This document shows positions 25,225 to 33,215 of a stretch of 64,000 bases of DNA, one piece after another. This DNA comes from Gemmatimonadaceae bacterium (lineage in GTDB: Bacteria > Gemmatimonadota > Gemmatimonadetes > Gemmatimonadales > Gemmatimonadaceae), in NCBI GenBank assembly GCA_035533015.1, contig DATLUQ010000051.1, forward strand, positions 1 to 64,000. The letters run 5' to 3'. Position numbers and translations under genes: made by a program. Under the pieces are notes generated by a model that was given only the letters and a program-made list of their open reading frames with translations, made no database searches and was not told the origin of the DNA. Every line of letters begins with the position of its first letter. The stretch's first letter is position 1.

Positions 25225-25832
25225 CACTCCTCCTGGCCGGTGGACCGGCCGCATGCCACGCAGAACTTCCACCCGATCTCCAACTCCGCGCCGCAGGCGC
25301 TGCAGTTCCTCACCGTGAGGTTCTGCCCGCAATGCGGGCAGAATACGATCTTGCGGTCCTGCGGCAGCTTGCCGCCGCAGTACCTGCACCGTGCCTCATC
25401 TGCCGCGGCGGCCGCCGCCGCCACTGCCGCCGGCGTGGAGAACCGGACCCCGGAACCGCCCCCCTGGGCCGGCTCCAGCCCCGTCTCCGGCGTGTGGCCC
25501 TGCCGCTGTAACGCGACCGGCGACAGCGCCACCTGCGCGTCGGCGAACTGCCGGAACGCGCCGGGATCCGGATTGGGAGACTTGAGTTCCCGCTCCAGGG
25601 CGTCGCGCATCCGATCGTCGACGATCAGATACCCGCGAACCCCGGAAAGGAGCTGCATCAGGGTCAGCTCGTAGTCTTCGTTGGTGTCCAGGGCCAGTTC
25701 ACGCCGGAAATGGCGGTAGGGCAGGAGCGTCTGGTACAGTTCCGCCACCTCGAACGGCTGGCCGAGGTAGCGCGGCTGCGCGTCGCGAACTGCTTGGACG
25801 AGCACAGTGAACATGCGGTCGATGGCGTCCAT
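25224..25832 (-). CDS. zinc-ribbon protein with helical N-terminal domain
   Basis: 202 residues from the ATG at 25832. A GTG four codons upstream is possible, but GGAGG sits five bases before the ATG and decides for it. The N-terminal 120 residues are helical; an Ala-rich linker follows; the C-terminus carries two double-Cys ribbons, C-R-Y-C...C-P-H-C and C-S-A-C...C-V-A-C, eight cysteines that should bind two zinc ions. Such double zinc ribbons often bind protein or nucleic acid. Neighbours are an RNase H-like gene upstream and a lipoprotein gene downstream, both overlapping or nearly so. The function is unknown. Confidence 0.75.
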   Translation of the reverse strand: MDAIDRMFTVLVQAVRDAQPRYLGQPFEVAELYQTLLPYRHFRRELALDTNEDYELTLMQLLSGVRGYLIVDDRMRDALERELKSPNPDPGAFRQFADAQVALSPVALQRQGHTPETGLEPAQGGGSGVRFSTPAAVAAAAAAADEARCRYCGGKLPQDRKIVFCPHCGQNLTVRNCSACGAELEIGWKFCVACGRSTGQEE

Positions 25833-25843
25833 CCCGTCCTCCA

Positions 25844-26488
25844 CTAGTCGAGCAGCGTTGCCTGGGCCGCCAAGGGCAGCGGCCGCGAAGCCCGAAATCT
25901 ATCCGGATGGGGGAACCCCGCCGGCTCGGCGTGCAGCCGGCCGGCCGCACGCTCCGCGCCCAGCCAGCGGTCGAACCCCGACGGCACGGAGCCGCCCGAG
26001 GCCGTCTGCTCCCGTGCGGCGTGCACCGCGAGATCGTTGGCATATTCGTTCTGCACGTGGCCGTCGTGGCCGCGTACCCACTGCCACTGCACCTGGTGCG
26101 GGCGCACGCACTCCACCGCGTCCTTCCAGAGCGCCAGGTTCTCGATCGGGCCGGCTTTGCGCCGCCAGCCGCGCGCGATCCATCCCGGCACCCATTCGCT
26201 CATGCCTTTGATCAGGTACTGTGAATCGCTGGTGAAGAGCACGCGAAAGCGGCCGCCCTTGTTGGCGATGGTCCGGAAGGCCTCGATCACGCTCCACAGG
26301 GCCATGCGATTGTTCGTCGTCGCCGGTTCGGAGCGCCAGAAATCGCGCCGCATCACTCCCCCCGCGCCGGGGCTGCGATACTCGATCACCCCGGCGGCGG
26401 CGCCGGGATTGTCTCCGTCCTGCCCGTTGCCCAGGCACGACTCGTCGGCGTAAATAGCCACGAGGGGTAACACCGGCGTGACGGTCAC
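25844..26488 (-). CDS. RNase HI-like protein lacking two catalytic acids
   Basis: 214 residues, longer than the usual 155 by a C-terminal extension. The RNase H fold is clear: YADESCLGNG (first Asp kept), T-T-N-N-R-M, T-S-D-S-Q-Y (third acid kept), W-V-R-G-H-D-G-H and N-E-Y-A-N-D-L-A. In E. coli RNase HI the residue after TTNNRM is the catalytic Glu48, but here it is Ala; the fifth residue of the NERCD motif (Asp134) is Asn here. Cleavage of RNA in RNA-DNA hybrids may therefore be lost or altered. The GTG start overlaps the previous stop as GTGA. A nucleic-acid-binding role is an alternative. Confidence 0.8.
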   Translation of the reverse strand: MTVTPVLPLVAIYADESCLGNGQDGDNPGAAAGVIEYRSPGAGGVMRRDFWRSEPATTNNRMALWSVIEAFRTIANKGGRFRVLFTSDSQYLIKGMSEWVPGWIARGWRRKAGPIENLALWKDAVECVRPHQVQWQWVRGHDGHVQNEYANDLAVHAAREQTASGGSVPSGFDRWLGAERAAGRLHAEPAGFPHPDRFRASRPLPLAAQATLLD

Positions 26489-26703
26489 CGCACGACCTCG
26501 AGCCCGTCCAGCTCATCGATGAACAGGGTGAGATGATCTCCCGTCGTGGGATTGCGCGCCTCGATGGCCTCGCGCCGCTCGCGCACCGTGAGCCGCTCGG
26601 GAATGACGATGTACTCCGTGCCCCGCCGGTACACAATGATACGGTGGCCGAACTGCACCGCCCGCTCGAGCACGTCGTAGTCGCGGTGAGTCAACTCCGC
26701 CAC
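26485..26703 (-). CDS. small hypothetical protein, about 72 aa
   Basis: The frame starts at a GTG at 26727, but GGAG five bases before the GTG at 26703 favours that later start. The product reads as a beta-rich domain (RIIVYRRGTEYIVIPERL) followed by a helix and ends with F-I-D-E-L-D-G-L-E. It overlaps the end of the M20 peptidase gene by 13 bases and the start of the RNase H-like gene by four. That packing supports translation. No family is recognised; the size and pattern could suit a small nucleic-acid-binding or antitoxin-like protein, but there is no partner toxin in view. Confidence 0.55.
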   Translation of the reverse strand: MAELTHRDYDVLERAVQFGHRIIVYRRGTEYIVIPERLTVRERREAIEARNPTTGDHLTLFIDELDGLEVVR

Positions 26704-27866
26704 AGTGACTCCGGTCCGGTGCCGCACCAGTTGCGAGCCAACCGCTCCAGTACTGCCGCGGCTCTCGGGATCTCTTCAATGTCCACGTATTCTTCGTCGG
26801 CGTGCGCAACGGCGATGTCGCCCGGTCCGAAACAGATCGCCGGCATTCCTGCTTCATTGAGTAACGCACAATCGGTCCAGGCGCTCATGCCTTCGGTGCG
26901 CACGGGAATGGCTTGCTGCGTCAGCGCATCGGTGAGTGCACGCACGATCGGCGCGTTTGTACTCACGTCGCTCGGGTTCTGCGCCAGGGTCACCGCGATT
27001 TCCACGCGCAGCTCGGGGCGACGGGCCCGCACCCGCGCGCACGCCGTCTCCACCTCGGCCATCACCTGGGCGGGCGTCTCGCCCGGCATCGTGCGTCGTT
27101 CGACCTTCAGTTCACAATGGTCCGGGTATGTCGACATGCCCGTGCCCCCCGCGATGAGTGAGGCGTGCAACGACGCGTGCCCCAACAGCCGGTGGGTGTG
27201 CCGCGTCAGTTCACCCCTGTCGAGCGCATCCAACTCGGCCAGCACGAGACCGGCATGGCGGATCGCGTCCACGCCCAGTTCCCACCGGCTGCCGTGCGCG
27301 GCCCGGCCCCGAAAGGTGAGCGTGATCCACACGAATCCACGGTGCGCGGGCATGACAGCGAGCCCCGTCGGCTCGGCAACGATGGCTGCATCGGCACGCA
27401 CCCCGCGATCGACAAGGGCCCGCGTGCCGTGGCTCGCGAATTCCTCGTCGACCACCGCAGCGACGATCAACTCGCCGTGGGAAAGGTCATCGGCAGCGAG
27501 CGCGGCAGCGGCGCACATGGCGGCCACCCCCGCTTTCATGTCCGCGGCGCCGCGGCCGTAGATGCGGCCGTCGCGCTCCTCGGCGTCAAACGGGGCGTGA
27601 CGCATGCCTTCAACGCCCACCACGTCCAGGTGGCCGTTGAATAGCAGCGCATTGGCTCCCGGCGTGCCCACGCGCGCGATCACGTTCGGACGGCCAGGGG
27701 CCACCTCCTGGACCTCCACGCGAAACCCCCATGCCTCGAGTACGCCGGCGAGCAGTCGCGCCGCCTCGCCTTCGCCTGGGCCGCCGGACACGAGCGACGG
27801 ATTACGGGAATCGGTGCGAACGAGCGCGCGGGTCAGGCCTACGGCGTCTCCGCGTTCCAGTCGCAT
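26691..27866 (-). CDS. M20 family metallopeptidase (ArgE/DapE/ACY1 type)
   Basis: 391 residues from the ATG at 27866, with AAGGA eight bases upstream; it overlaps the end of the GHMP kinase gene by 28 bases. Metal ligands of the M20 fold are visible: N-G-H-L-D (His and catalytic Asp), G-R-G-A-A-D-M-K-A-G (bridging Asp), D-E-E (general base and ligand) and a late C-F-G-P-G-D-x-x-x-A-H-A-D-E-E. A dimerisation domain lies between. These enzymes hydrolyse N-acyl amino acids or dipeptides; ArgE (acetylornithine) or DapE (succinyl-DAP) activity cannot be distinguished. No arginine or lysine biosynthesis genes flank it. Confidence 0.88.
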   Translation of the reverse strand: MRLERGDAVGLTRALVRTDSRNPSLVSGGPGEGEAARLLAGVLEAWGFRVEVQEVAPGRPNVIARVGTPGANALLFNGHLDVVGVEGMRHAPFDAEERDGRIYGRGAADMKAGVAAMCAAAALAADDLSHGELIVAAVVDEEFASHGTRALVDRGVRADAAIVAEPTGLAVMPAHRGFVWITLTFRGRAAHGSRWELGVDAIRHAGLVLAELDALDRGELTRHTHRLLGHASLHASLIAGGTGMSTYPDHCELKVERRTMPGETPAQVMAEVETACARVRARRPELRVEIAVTLAQNPSDVSTNAPIVRALTDALTQQAIPVRTEGMSAWTDCALLNEAGMPAICFGPGDIAVAHADEEYVDIEEIPRAAAVLERLARNWCGTGPESLWRS

Positions 27867-28864
27867 GCGACAAGTCCTTCCTCGTCGAGAGTGAACGGCA
27901 CCAATTCGCCCAATTCGGCCACCGCCCGCCGCACCGCGTCTTCCACGCCGTGCCGTGCGATGGCCACCACGCACCCGCCGCCCGAAGCGCCGGTTGCCTT
28001 CACGCCTGTCGCGCCGGCCCCGTGCGCCCGTTCGACGATGGCGTCGATGCGGGCCGTGGGGATGGACGGATGCAGCGACCGCTGATACGTCCAGTGTTCA
28101 TCCACCAACGCGCCGAGCGCGTCGACGTCGGCGCGCGCCAGCGCCGCGAGCATCTGTTGCGCCAGGTCGCGCAGGCGTGCGAGTGCGAACGTTACACGCT
28201 TCTCTCCGCGGCGGTAGCCCTCGAGTACGCCGGTGATCGTGTCGCCCGAGATGCGCGACTCGCCCGTGTAAACCAGCACGCAGCGCCGCTCGAGTTCCTC
28301 CCGGAGGGTCGGCGGCAGCGCGAGCCGCCGCACCTCCACTCCGCGGCCGAAGGTGAGGCCGAGCAGCCCGCCGTACGTGGCGCAGTAGTGATCCTGCCGG
28401 CCGCCGGCGACGCCCAGGTCCTCGATCTCGATCGTCCGCCCGCGCTCGGCGATGCCCGCGCGGTCGATAGGCACGCCGCGCCACCGGTCGAGGGCGCCGA
28501 GCAGCGCCGCGCTCGCGGCGGACGACCCGCCGAGGCCCGCGCCGACGGGGAAGTCGCTGTCCAGTCGAACTTGCAGCCTCGAGGTCAACCCCGCCCGTTC
28601 GAGCGCCGCGCGGATGAGCGGCGCCTCCACGCCCCCCGCCGTTTTGGCCTCATACGGGCTCGGCGGTGCGCTGGTTTTGCCCTGCGTGGTACCGGCCTTG
28701 CGTGGTACCGGCCCTCCGCCGCCACGCAACTCCGCCGTCGCGTACCTCGCTATCGCCATTGCACACACTACCCCACCCTCCCGCTGCGCGTACGGCGGCA
28801 CATCCGTCCAGCCCCCGCCAAAATCGATGCGCGTCGGCGCGCGCATGGCGACTACCCGAACCAC
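27839..28864 (-). CDS. GHMP family sugar kinase
   Basis: 341 residues from a GTG at 28864; an ATG six codons in (MRAPTRIDF) is an equally plausible start. GHMP motifs are present: APTRIDFGGGWTDVPPY at the N-terminus, the ATP-binding P-V-G-A-G-L-G-G-S-S-A-A-S and the C-terminal TGASGGGCV. The pattern is nearest to D-glycero-D-manno-heptose-7-phosphate kinase and fucokinase-type enzymes acting on sugars. A variable loop after RYATAELR contains a 16-bp tandem duplication read in two different frames. It follows a SnoaL-like gene with one base between and overlaps the M20 peptidase gene. Confidence 0.85.
   Translation of the reverse strand: MVRVVAMRAPTRIDFGGGWTDVPPYAQREGGVVCAMAIARYATAELRGGGGPVPRKAGTTQGKTSAPPSPYEAKTAGGVEAPLIRAALERAGLTSRLQVRLDSDFPVGAGLGGSSAASAALLGALDRWRGVPIDRAGIAERGRTIEIEDLGVAGGRQDHYCATYGGLLGLTFGRGVEVRRLALPPTLREELERRCVLVYTGESRISGDTITGVLEGYRRGEKRVTFALARLRDLAQQMLAALARADVDALGALVDEHWTYQRSLHPSIPTARIDAIVERAHGAGATGVKATGASGGGCVVAIARHGVEDAVRRAVAELGELVPFTLDEEGLVACDWNAETP
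28683..28714. repeat. 16-bp tandem duplication inside the GHMP kinase gene
   Basis: Two adjacent copies of TGCGTGGTACCGGCC plus one base (T, then C) lie at 28683-28698 and 28699-28714. As 16 is not a multiple of three, the copies are translated in different frames (about GPVPRK and AGTTQG). The reading frame stays open across both. Confidence 0.9.
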
Positions 28865-28865
28865 G

Positions 28866-29336
28866 TCAACTCGAATGGTCGTGGATGATCCGCCAACGGC
28901 CGCTCACGCGCCGCATGACCAGGGATGTCGGGCCTCGGGCCGTGACCGAGTCGCCGCGCATGAGCACGTACCAGGCAATCGTGTTCACCAGGTCCGGGCC
29001 GAGTACGTCCACTTCGACGCCCTGAAAGTGCAGCGAATCGCGCTGCGCGCCGGGAGCGAAGCGAGCGGCGTAGACACTTCTGATCGCCGCAATGCCATGG
29101 AGGACGCCCGTCTTGGTGATGAACGTCGTTTCCGAGTCGGGGAGATAGTCCGACACGAAATCGTCGAGATCGCCGGCATTCCACGCCTTGGCCCCGTGGA
29201 CGAGTACGGCCAGGACCTGGCGCTGAATCTGCACGGAGTCGACCGGTTCGGGGCGCGGCGTCGCGGCCCGTTGGAGCGTGAACCATGCCACGACGACGAG
29301 CACGAGCAGGAGCAGCAGGTGACGTGTGCGAAACAT
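28866..29336 (-). CDS. SnoaL-like (NTF2 fold) protein with N-terminal anchor
   Basis: 156 residues. A hydrophobic N-terminal helix (LLLLLVLVVVAWF) acts as an uncleaved anchor or signal. The remainder looks like an NTF2/SnoaL-like cone fold of the DUF4440 type: A-K-A-W-N-A-G-D-L-D-D-F at the start of the domain and the closing strand R-R-V-S-G-R-W-R-I-I-H-D-H-S-S. Members include ketosteroid isomerase-like enzymes and many binding proteins, so no reaction can be assigned. The start ATG has GGAGA eight bases upstream. It lies 15 bases after the phasin-like gene and one base before the GHMP kinase gene. Confidence 0.78.
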   Translation of the reverse strand: MFRTRHLLLLLVLVVVAWFTLQRAATPRPEPVDSVQIQRQVLAVLVHGAKAWNAGDLDDFVSDYLPDSETTFITKTGVLHGIAAIRSVYAARFAPGAQRDSLHFQGVEVDVLGPDLVNTIAWYVLMRGDSVTARGPTSLVMRRVSGRWRIIHDHSS

Positions 29337-29351
29337 GCCAGACGTCTCCGG

Positions 29352-30047
29352 CTAGCGCTTCTTGGCGGCTTTCTTCGGGGCCGGCTTCTTGGCGGGTGCC
29401 TTGAGAGCCGCCTTCTTGGGATGAGGCTGCTTCGCCGGCTGCTTGGTGGCCAACTTCTTGGCCGGCTTTTTCGCGGCGGCACCCTTGGGCGCTGGTTTCG
29501 CCGCCGCCTTATTTGCCGTCGGTCTGGAACCGGACTTGGCGGCTTTGACCGGTTTGGGCATGAATACTTTGGACGGCGGCTTTGGAGGGCGCGGCGGGTG
29601 CAGTTTGGCAAAGGCGGCCGCGGCGATCTCTGCGGCTCGTGCCGCCTGCGCCTTGAGTAGCGCTGTCCTCTCGGCGGTGACCATCGTGGCCGTCGGCTTT
29701 GTGCGCTCGGATGCTGGCCGCTTGGAATGAGCGGCGTCGGCTTCGCGGAGCAGCTTGTCCGCCTCGTCCTGCGTCATCTGGCCGCGGCGTACCATGTACG
29801 TGGTGAGATCGCGGGCGCTTTCCATGGCAAAGCCGGCAATGCCGGCGGCGGCGCTGATCACGTCCTTCATGGCCGCAGCCACCTTGCTGCCGGCTTCGAG
29901 ACTGATGAGCTGTGCCTTCTCCGCCAGCTCGGCTACCGTATCACGGGCGTCGGCGCGGTGGCCGGGCCCGCGTCGCGGTGCGGGTGCTCCACCGCTCGGT
30001 TGGGTGGTGGCTGGCTTGGCTGAACCGCCGTGCGAAGAATCCGGCAT
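29352..30047 (-). CDS. phasin-like protein with histone-H1-like Lys/Ala/Pro tail
   Basis: 231 residues in two parts. Residues 35-115 form amphipathic helices with a phasin-like pattern and the motif Y-M-V-R-R-G-Q-M-T-Q-D-E-A-D-K-L-L-R-E. Residues 150-231 are a basic, low-complexity tail of AAKPA/KKPAKK-type repeats like histone H1 and the DNA-binding tails of PhaF proteins. In Pseudomonas, PhaF binds polyhydroxyalkanoate granules through the phasin part and the chromosome through the tail. The same layout suggests a granule- or nucleoid-associated protein here (inference); no PHA synthase gene is in the window. A candidate promoter lies at 30166-30193. Confidence 0.7.
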   Translation of the reverse strand: MPDSSHGGSAKPATTQPSGGAPAPRRGPGHRADARDTVAELAEKAQLISLEAGSKVAAAMKDVISAAAGIAGFAMESARDLTTYMVRRGQMTQDEADKLLREADAAHSKRPASERTKPTATMVTAERTALLKAQAARAAEIAAAAFAKLHPPRPPKPPSKVFMPKPVKAAKSGSRPTANKAAAKPAPKGAAAKKPAKKLATKQPAKQPHPKKAALKAPAKKPAPKKAAKKR

Positions 30048-30165
30048 CTATACGCGTCCACTCTTCGTGAAAGGGGAAACTGCGCACCGTTTGATTTGAT
30101 GGACGGCCGGAGGTGCGCTATGTTCGCGGGCCTCGCGTCCGAACAGGTTGGCGGAATTCGCGGCA

Positions 30166-30193
30166 AGTATATGATTTTTCGACAGCTATGCAA
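30166..30193 (-). promoter_or_regulatory. candidate promoter of the phasin-like gene and directon
   Basis: On the minus strand, TTGCAT (30193-30188), a 16-base spacer and TATACT (30171-30166) match the sigma-70 pattern; the -10 box fits the consensus at five of six bases. It lies in the AT-richer 242-base gap before the CoA-transferase gene and would start a transcript through the nine minus-strand genes down to 23307, with a leader of about 110 bases. Confidence 0.5.
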
Positions 30194-30289
30194 GGACTGC
30201 CGCGGCAGAATGACCAACCGGCGCCAGTCAATGGACCGGATGTATTCGCAAAAAGTTAAGCCAATATAAAGCCATTCACAAGCCACCAA

Positions 30290-31378
30290 ATGCTCACTGG
30301 ACTGAATGTACTAGATCTGTCGAGAGTGCTTGCTGGTCCACTCTGTTCGATGCTCCTCGGGGACCTCGGTGCCGATGTCATCAAGGTCGAACGCCCAGGA
30401 GTGGGGGATGAGACCCGGGGCTGGGGTCCGCCGTTTGATGATCGCGGCCGGAGCGCCTATTTCCTGAGCATCAACCGCAACAAGCTGAGTGTGGCCGCGG
30501 ACCTCGACGAGCCGCGCGACGTGGCTCTGCTGCGCGGGCTCATTGCAGGAGCCGACGTGGTGATCGATAATTTTCGCCGCGGCACCCTGGCGCGGTGCGG
30601 GCTTGATCCCGACGCGCTCGTGGCCGACCACCCGCAGCTCGTCTGGTGCACGATCTCGGGGTTTGGCACAGCCAGCGATCGTCTGGGATACGACTTCGTG
30701 GTGCAGGCGGAGTCGGGATGGATGGCGATCACGGGTGAGCCTCAGGGTGCACCCATGAAGACGGGGGTGGCGCTTGCCGACGTGCTGGCGGGCAAGGACG
30801 CGGCCGTGGCGATCCTCGGGGCGCTCATGGCACGCGCGCGCACCGGCCGGGGACGCCGCGTCGCCGTTTCGCTCGCCGACAGCGCCGGAGCCGCCCTGGT
30901 GAATGTGGCGCAGAATGCGTTGGTCACGGGCATCGACGCGGGCCGGTGGGGCAACGCCCATCCCAATCTCGTCCCATACCAACTCTTTCAAGCCGCCGAC
31001 CGCGGCCTGGTCATCGCGGTGGGGAGTGATGGACAGTGGGCGGCGTGTGCGCGCGCGCTGGGGCTCGACGCACTCGCCGACGATCCGTCGTTGGTCACCA
31101 ACGCCGGCCGGGTGGGACAGCGCGAGCGGGTGGTCTCCGCCCTGCAGGAGCGGCTCTCGGAACGGGATGCCGCGCACTGGCTCGCGCGGCTCGCCGCCGC
31201 GGGGGTGCCGAGCGGCGTGGTGCGCACGGTGCTCGAGGTCCTGGCCCAGACGCCCTCGGCGTCGCCCCTCATGGGCATGCCATCGAGTGTCGGGGGGGAA
31301 AACCGCCGGATGCCGCCCGCCCTGGACGAGCATGGAGCGGCGATCCGGCGACTCGGCTGGGGAGTGTTCGGGACCTAG
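30290..31378 (+). CDS. CaiB/BaiF family CoA-transferase
   Basis: 362 residues. The family III CoA-transferase pattern is complete: N-terminal L-D-L-S-R-V-L-A-G-P, D-L-G-A-D-V-I-K-V-E-R-P-G-x-G-D, N-R-N-K, and the catalytic Asp in GVALADVLAGKDA near residue 165. These interlocked dimers move CoA between carboxylic acids, as in carnitine, bile acid or 2-methylacyl-CoA metabolism. The acid used here is unknown. The start ATG lacks a clear ribosome binding site. It is followed after 119 bases by the sigma factor gene on the same strand. Confidence 0.9.
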   Translation: MLTGLNVLDLSRVLAGPLCSMLLGDLGADVIKVERPGVGDETRGWGPPFDDRGRSAYFLSINRNKLSVAADLDEPRDVALLRGLIAGADVVIDNFRRGTLARCGLDPDALVADHPQLVWCTISGFGTASDRLGYDFVVQAESGWMAITGEPQGAPMKTGVALADVLAGKDAAVAILGALMARARTGRGRRVAVSLADSAGAALVNVAQNALVTGIDAGRWGNAHPNLVPYQLFQAADRGLVIAVGSDGQWAACARALGLDALADDPSLVTNAGRVGQRERVVSALQERLSERDAAHWLARLAAAGVPSGVVRTVLEVLAQTPSASPLMGMPSSVGGENRRMPPALDEHGAAIRRLGWGVFGT

Positions 31379-31497
31379 AGCCGGACGGCGTTACCTCCCG
31401 ATCCTCAATATCGTCTTCTTGGCGTGACACTCGTGGTTGGCGGCGGGACGGGTGCCGCTCCCTGTTCCAAGCGGGGAAAGTGCATTACTCTATCGTC

Positions 31498-32067
31498 GTG
31501 AAGACGACGGAAACTACCGCCCCAGACATCGATCAGGATGGTTCTGATCAACTGATCATCCAGCAGGTGCTCGCGGGAAAGCGAGACGCGTTCCGGCTGC
31601 TGATCACCCGCTACAGCGATCCGCTGTATCGGCACGCGCTGTGCATGACGGGGAGTCCGGATGTCGCGGAAGACATCCTGCAGCTCTCCTTCATCAAGGC
31701 CTATCAGCACCTGTCGGAGGTGCGGGGCCGGTTCGACGCGTGGATGTTCCGGATCGTCGCGAATGGCTGCAAGGATTGGCTGAAGAATATTCGACGGTCG
31801 CACTTGAGCTACGAGGAGGATGATCAGCCCTCGCAGCACGCGACCCCCGAAGAGGAGTTGGACCGGACGGAATTGCGTTCGGATCTGGATCGGGCCCTGA
31901 CGTCGCTACCCGCATCGCTGCGGGAAGCATTCATCATGAAGCACGTGGAAGGGCGCTCGTACGAAGAGATGGCGGATCTGCTGGGCACTACGGTCGGGGC
32001 GTTGAAGATGCGCGTGCACCGCGCACGCGAGGCGCTCCAGGCTCTACTCGAGGAGAAGTACGCCTGA
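31498..32067 (+). CDS. ECF-type RNA polymerase sigma factor
   Basis: 189 residues assuming the GTG at 31498 (VKTTETTAPD); another in-frame GTG lies six codons upstream and neither has a strong ribosome binding site. Region 2 covers about residues 25-95 with D-A-F-R-L-L-I-T-R-Y, V-A-E-D-I-L-Q-L-S-F and F-D-A-W-M-F-R-I-V-A-N; region 4 covers 130-185 with L-P-A-S-L-R-E-A-F and the helix-turn-helix Y-E-E-M-A-D-L-L-G-T-T-V-G-A-L-K. It would direct RNA polymerase to a specific set of promoters. The next gene, two bases on, encodes a small membrane protein that is probably its anti-sigma factor. Confidence 0.9.
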   Translation: MKTTETTAPDIDQDGSDQLIIQQVLAGKRDAFRLLITRYSDPLYRHALCMTGSPDVAEDILQLSFIKAYQHLSEVRGRFDAWMFRIVANGCKDWLKNIRRSHLSYEEDDQPSQHATPEEELDRTELRSDLDRALTSLPASLREAFIMKHVEGRSYEEMADLLGTTVGALKMRVHRAREALQALLEEKYA

Positions 32068-32069
32068 AC

Positions 32070-32501
32070 ATGTACGACGATCTGAATTCCGAGCCTGGGC
32101 TCGCGCGAGAGGGTCAGAAGCGTCCGACGCCGGACGAACCAGCGCGATCCCTCATGGATCGAGAAGTCCCGCTGGGTCAGCAGGCGGAGCGTCTCCTCGC
32201 CGCACCCGTACATGCGTGGTTGGATGGGGAGCTGCCGGAGGCTGCCGTGCGTAAGAGCGATACTTCGAGGGACGTGGAATTCTGGCGAGGGCTGGACAGC
32301 GAGATGGCGCGCGTGCGCCGGATGCGCACGCCCCAGCACGTGGAAGCACAAATCATGGCGGCGCTGCCCACCCATGCGCCGGCCGCGACGATCACCCCGT
32401 GGTTTCGCCGGGAATTCGTCGTCACGCCAACCACGGCCCTGCTCGTCGGCGCGGCGCTAGTCGCCGCCGCCTCCATCATCACGGCGTTGGTCGTGCGCTG
32501 A
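32070..32501 (+). CDS. putative membrane anti-sigma factor
   Basis: 143 residues. The N-terminal 110 residues are soluble and the C-terminus has a single membrane helix (ALLVGAALVAAASIITALVV), the topology of membrane-bound anti-sigma factors. The soluble part includes P-V-H-A-W-L-D-G-E-L-P, which resembles the H-x-x-L/W-D-G-E-L core of anti-sigma domains, but the HxxxCxxC zinc motif of the ZAS family is absent. Function is inferred from position directly after the ECF sigma gene. Its stop region forms a short hairpin (32498-32513). Confidence 0.7.
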   Translation: MYDDLNSEPGLAREGQKRPTPDEPARSLMDREVPLGQQAERLLAAPVHAWLDGELPEAAVRKSDTSRDVEFWRGLDSEMARVRRMRTPQHVEAQIMAALPTHAPAATITPWFRREFVVTPTTALLVGAALVAAASIITALVVR

Positions 32502-32589
32502 GCGTTCGCTCAGTGTCCGAACCAGGCGGCCGGGATCCTTCGCGAACCCGGTCGCCTTCTTCGTTCTGCCCGGTGCCGGTAGGGAAACG

Positions 32590-33204
32590 ATGACCGAACT
32601 CCCGGGGCGGTACCTGGCGTTGGGCGACTCCTACACGATTGGCGAGGGCGTGGCGGCGGCCCACCGATGGCCGGCGCGGCTCGTCGCCCTGCTCCGGGAG
32701 GCCGGCGCCGCCGTCGAAGATCCGGAAATCGTGGCGCGCACGGGCTGGACCTGTGAGCAGCTGTGGGCGGCAATCGATGCCGCGCGTCCCTGCGGTCCGT
32801 ACACGCTCGTTTCGCTGCTCATCGGGGTGAACGATCAGTACGGCGGCGCGACGCCTGCGGAGTACGCGCCGCGCTTCGCGCGACTGCTCGCGCGAGCTAC
32901 GGAATTCGCCGGTGGCAACGCGCGGCACGTGCTGGTGTTGTCGATCCCCGACTGGGGAATGACGCCGTTTGCCAACGGGCGCGACCGACCGGCGATCGCA
33001 GCAGCGATCGACGCGTTCAACGACGTGATCCGTACCGCGGTGCTCGCCGTGGGCGCCCGCTTCGCGAACGTCACCGACGACTCACGCCGGGCGGGCTCCG
33101 AGTTGGCGATGTTGGCGGCCGATGGCCTCCATCCTGCAGCTCCGATGTACGAGCGGTGGGCGCGGCTAGCCCTGCCCCCGGCGGCGGAAATCGTCCTCGG
33201 CTAG
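32590..33204 (+). CDS. SGNH/GDSL hydrolase
   Basis: 204 residues without a signal peptide, so probably cytoplasmic. The four SGNH blocks are visible: A-L-G-D-S-Y-T-I-G-E-G (nucleophile Ser near residue 14), a central Gly region, G-V-N-D-Q-Y (block III Asn) and D-G-L-H-P (catalytic Asp and His) near residue 180. Such enzymes are esterases, lipases, thioesterases or acetyl esterases; no substrate can be named. The ATG has AGGGA four bases upstream. It is convergent with the GNAT-like gene, with 11 bases between stops. Confidence 0.88.
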   Translation: MTELPGRYLALGDSYTIGEGVAAAHRWPARLVALLREAGAAVEDPEIVARTGWTCEQLWAAIDAARPCGPYTLVSLLIGVNDQYGGATPAEYAPRFARLLARATEFAGGNARHVLVLSIPDWGMTPFANGRDRPAIAAAIDAFNDVIRTAVLAVGARFANVTDDSRRAGSELAMLAADGLHPAAPMYERWARLALPPAAEIVLG

Positions 33205-33215
33205 CGCCGCCGTTC

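Noticed and set aside
30030-30269. 79-codon plus-strand frame upstream of the CoA-transferase gene
   Set aside because: It overlaps the start of the phasin-like gene and its promoter region, has no ribosome binding site and no recognisable sequence.
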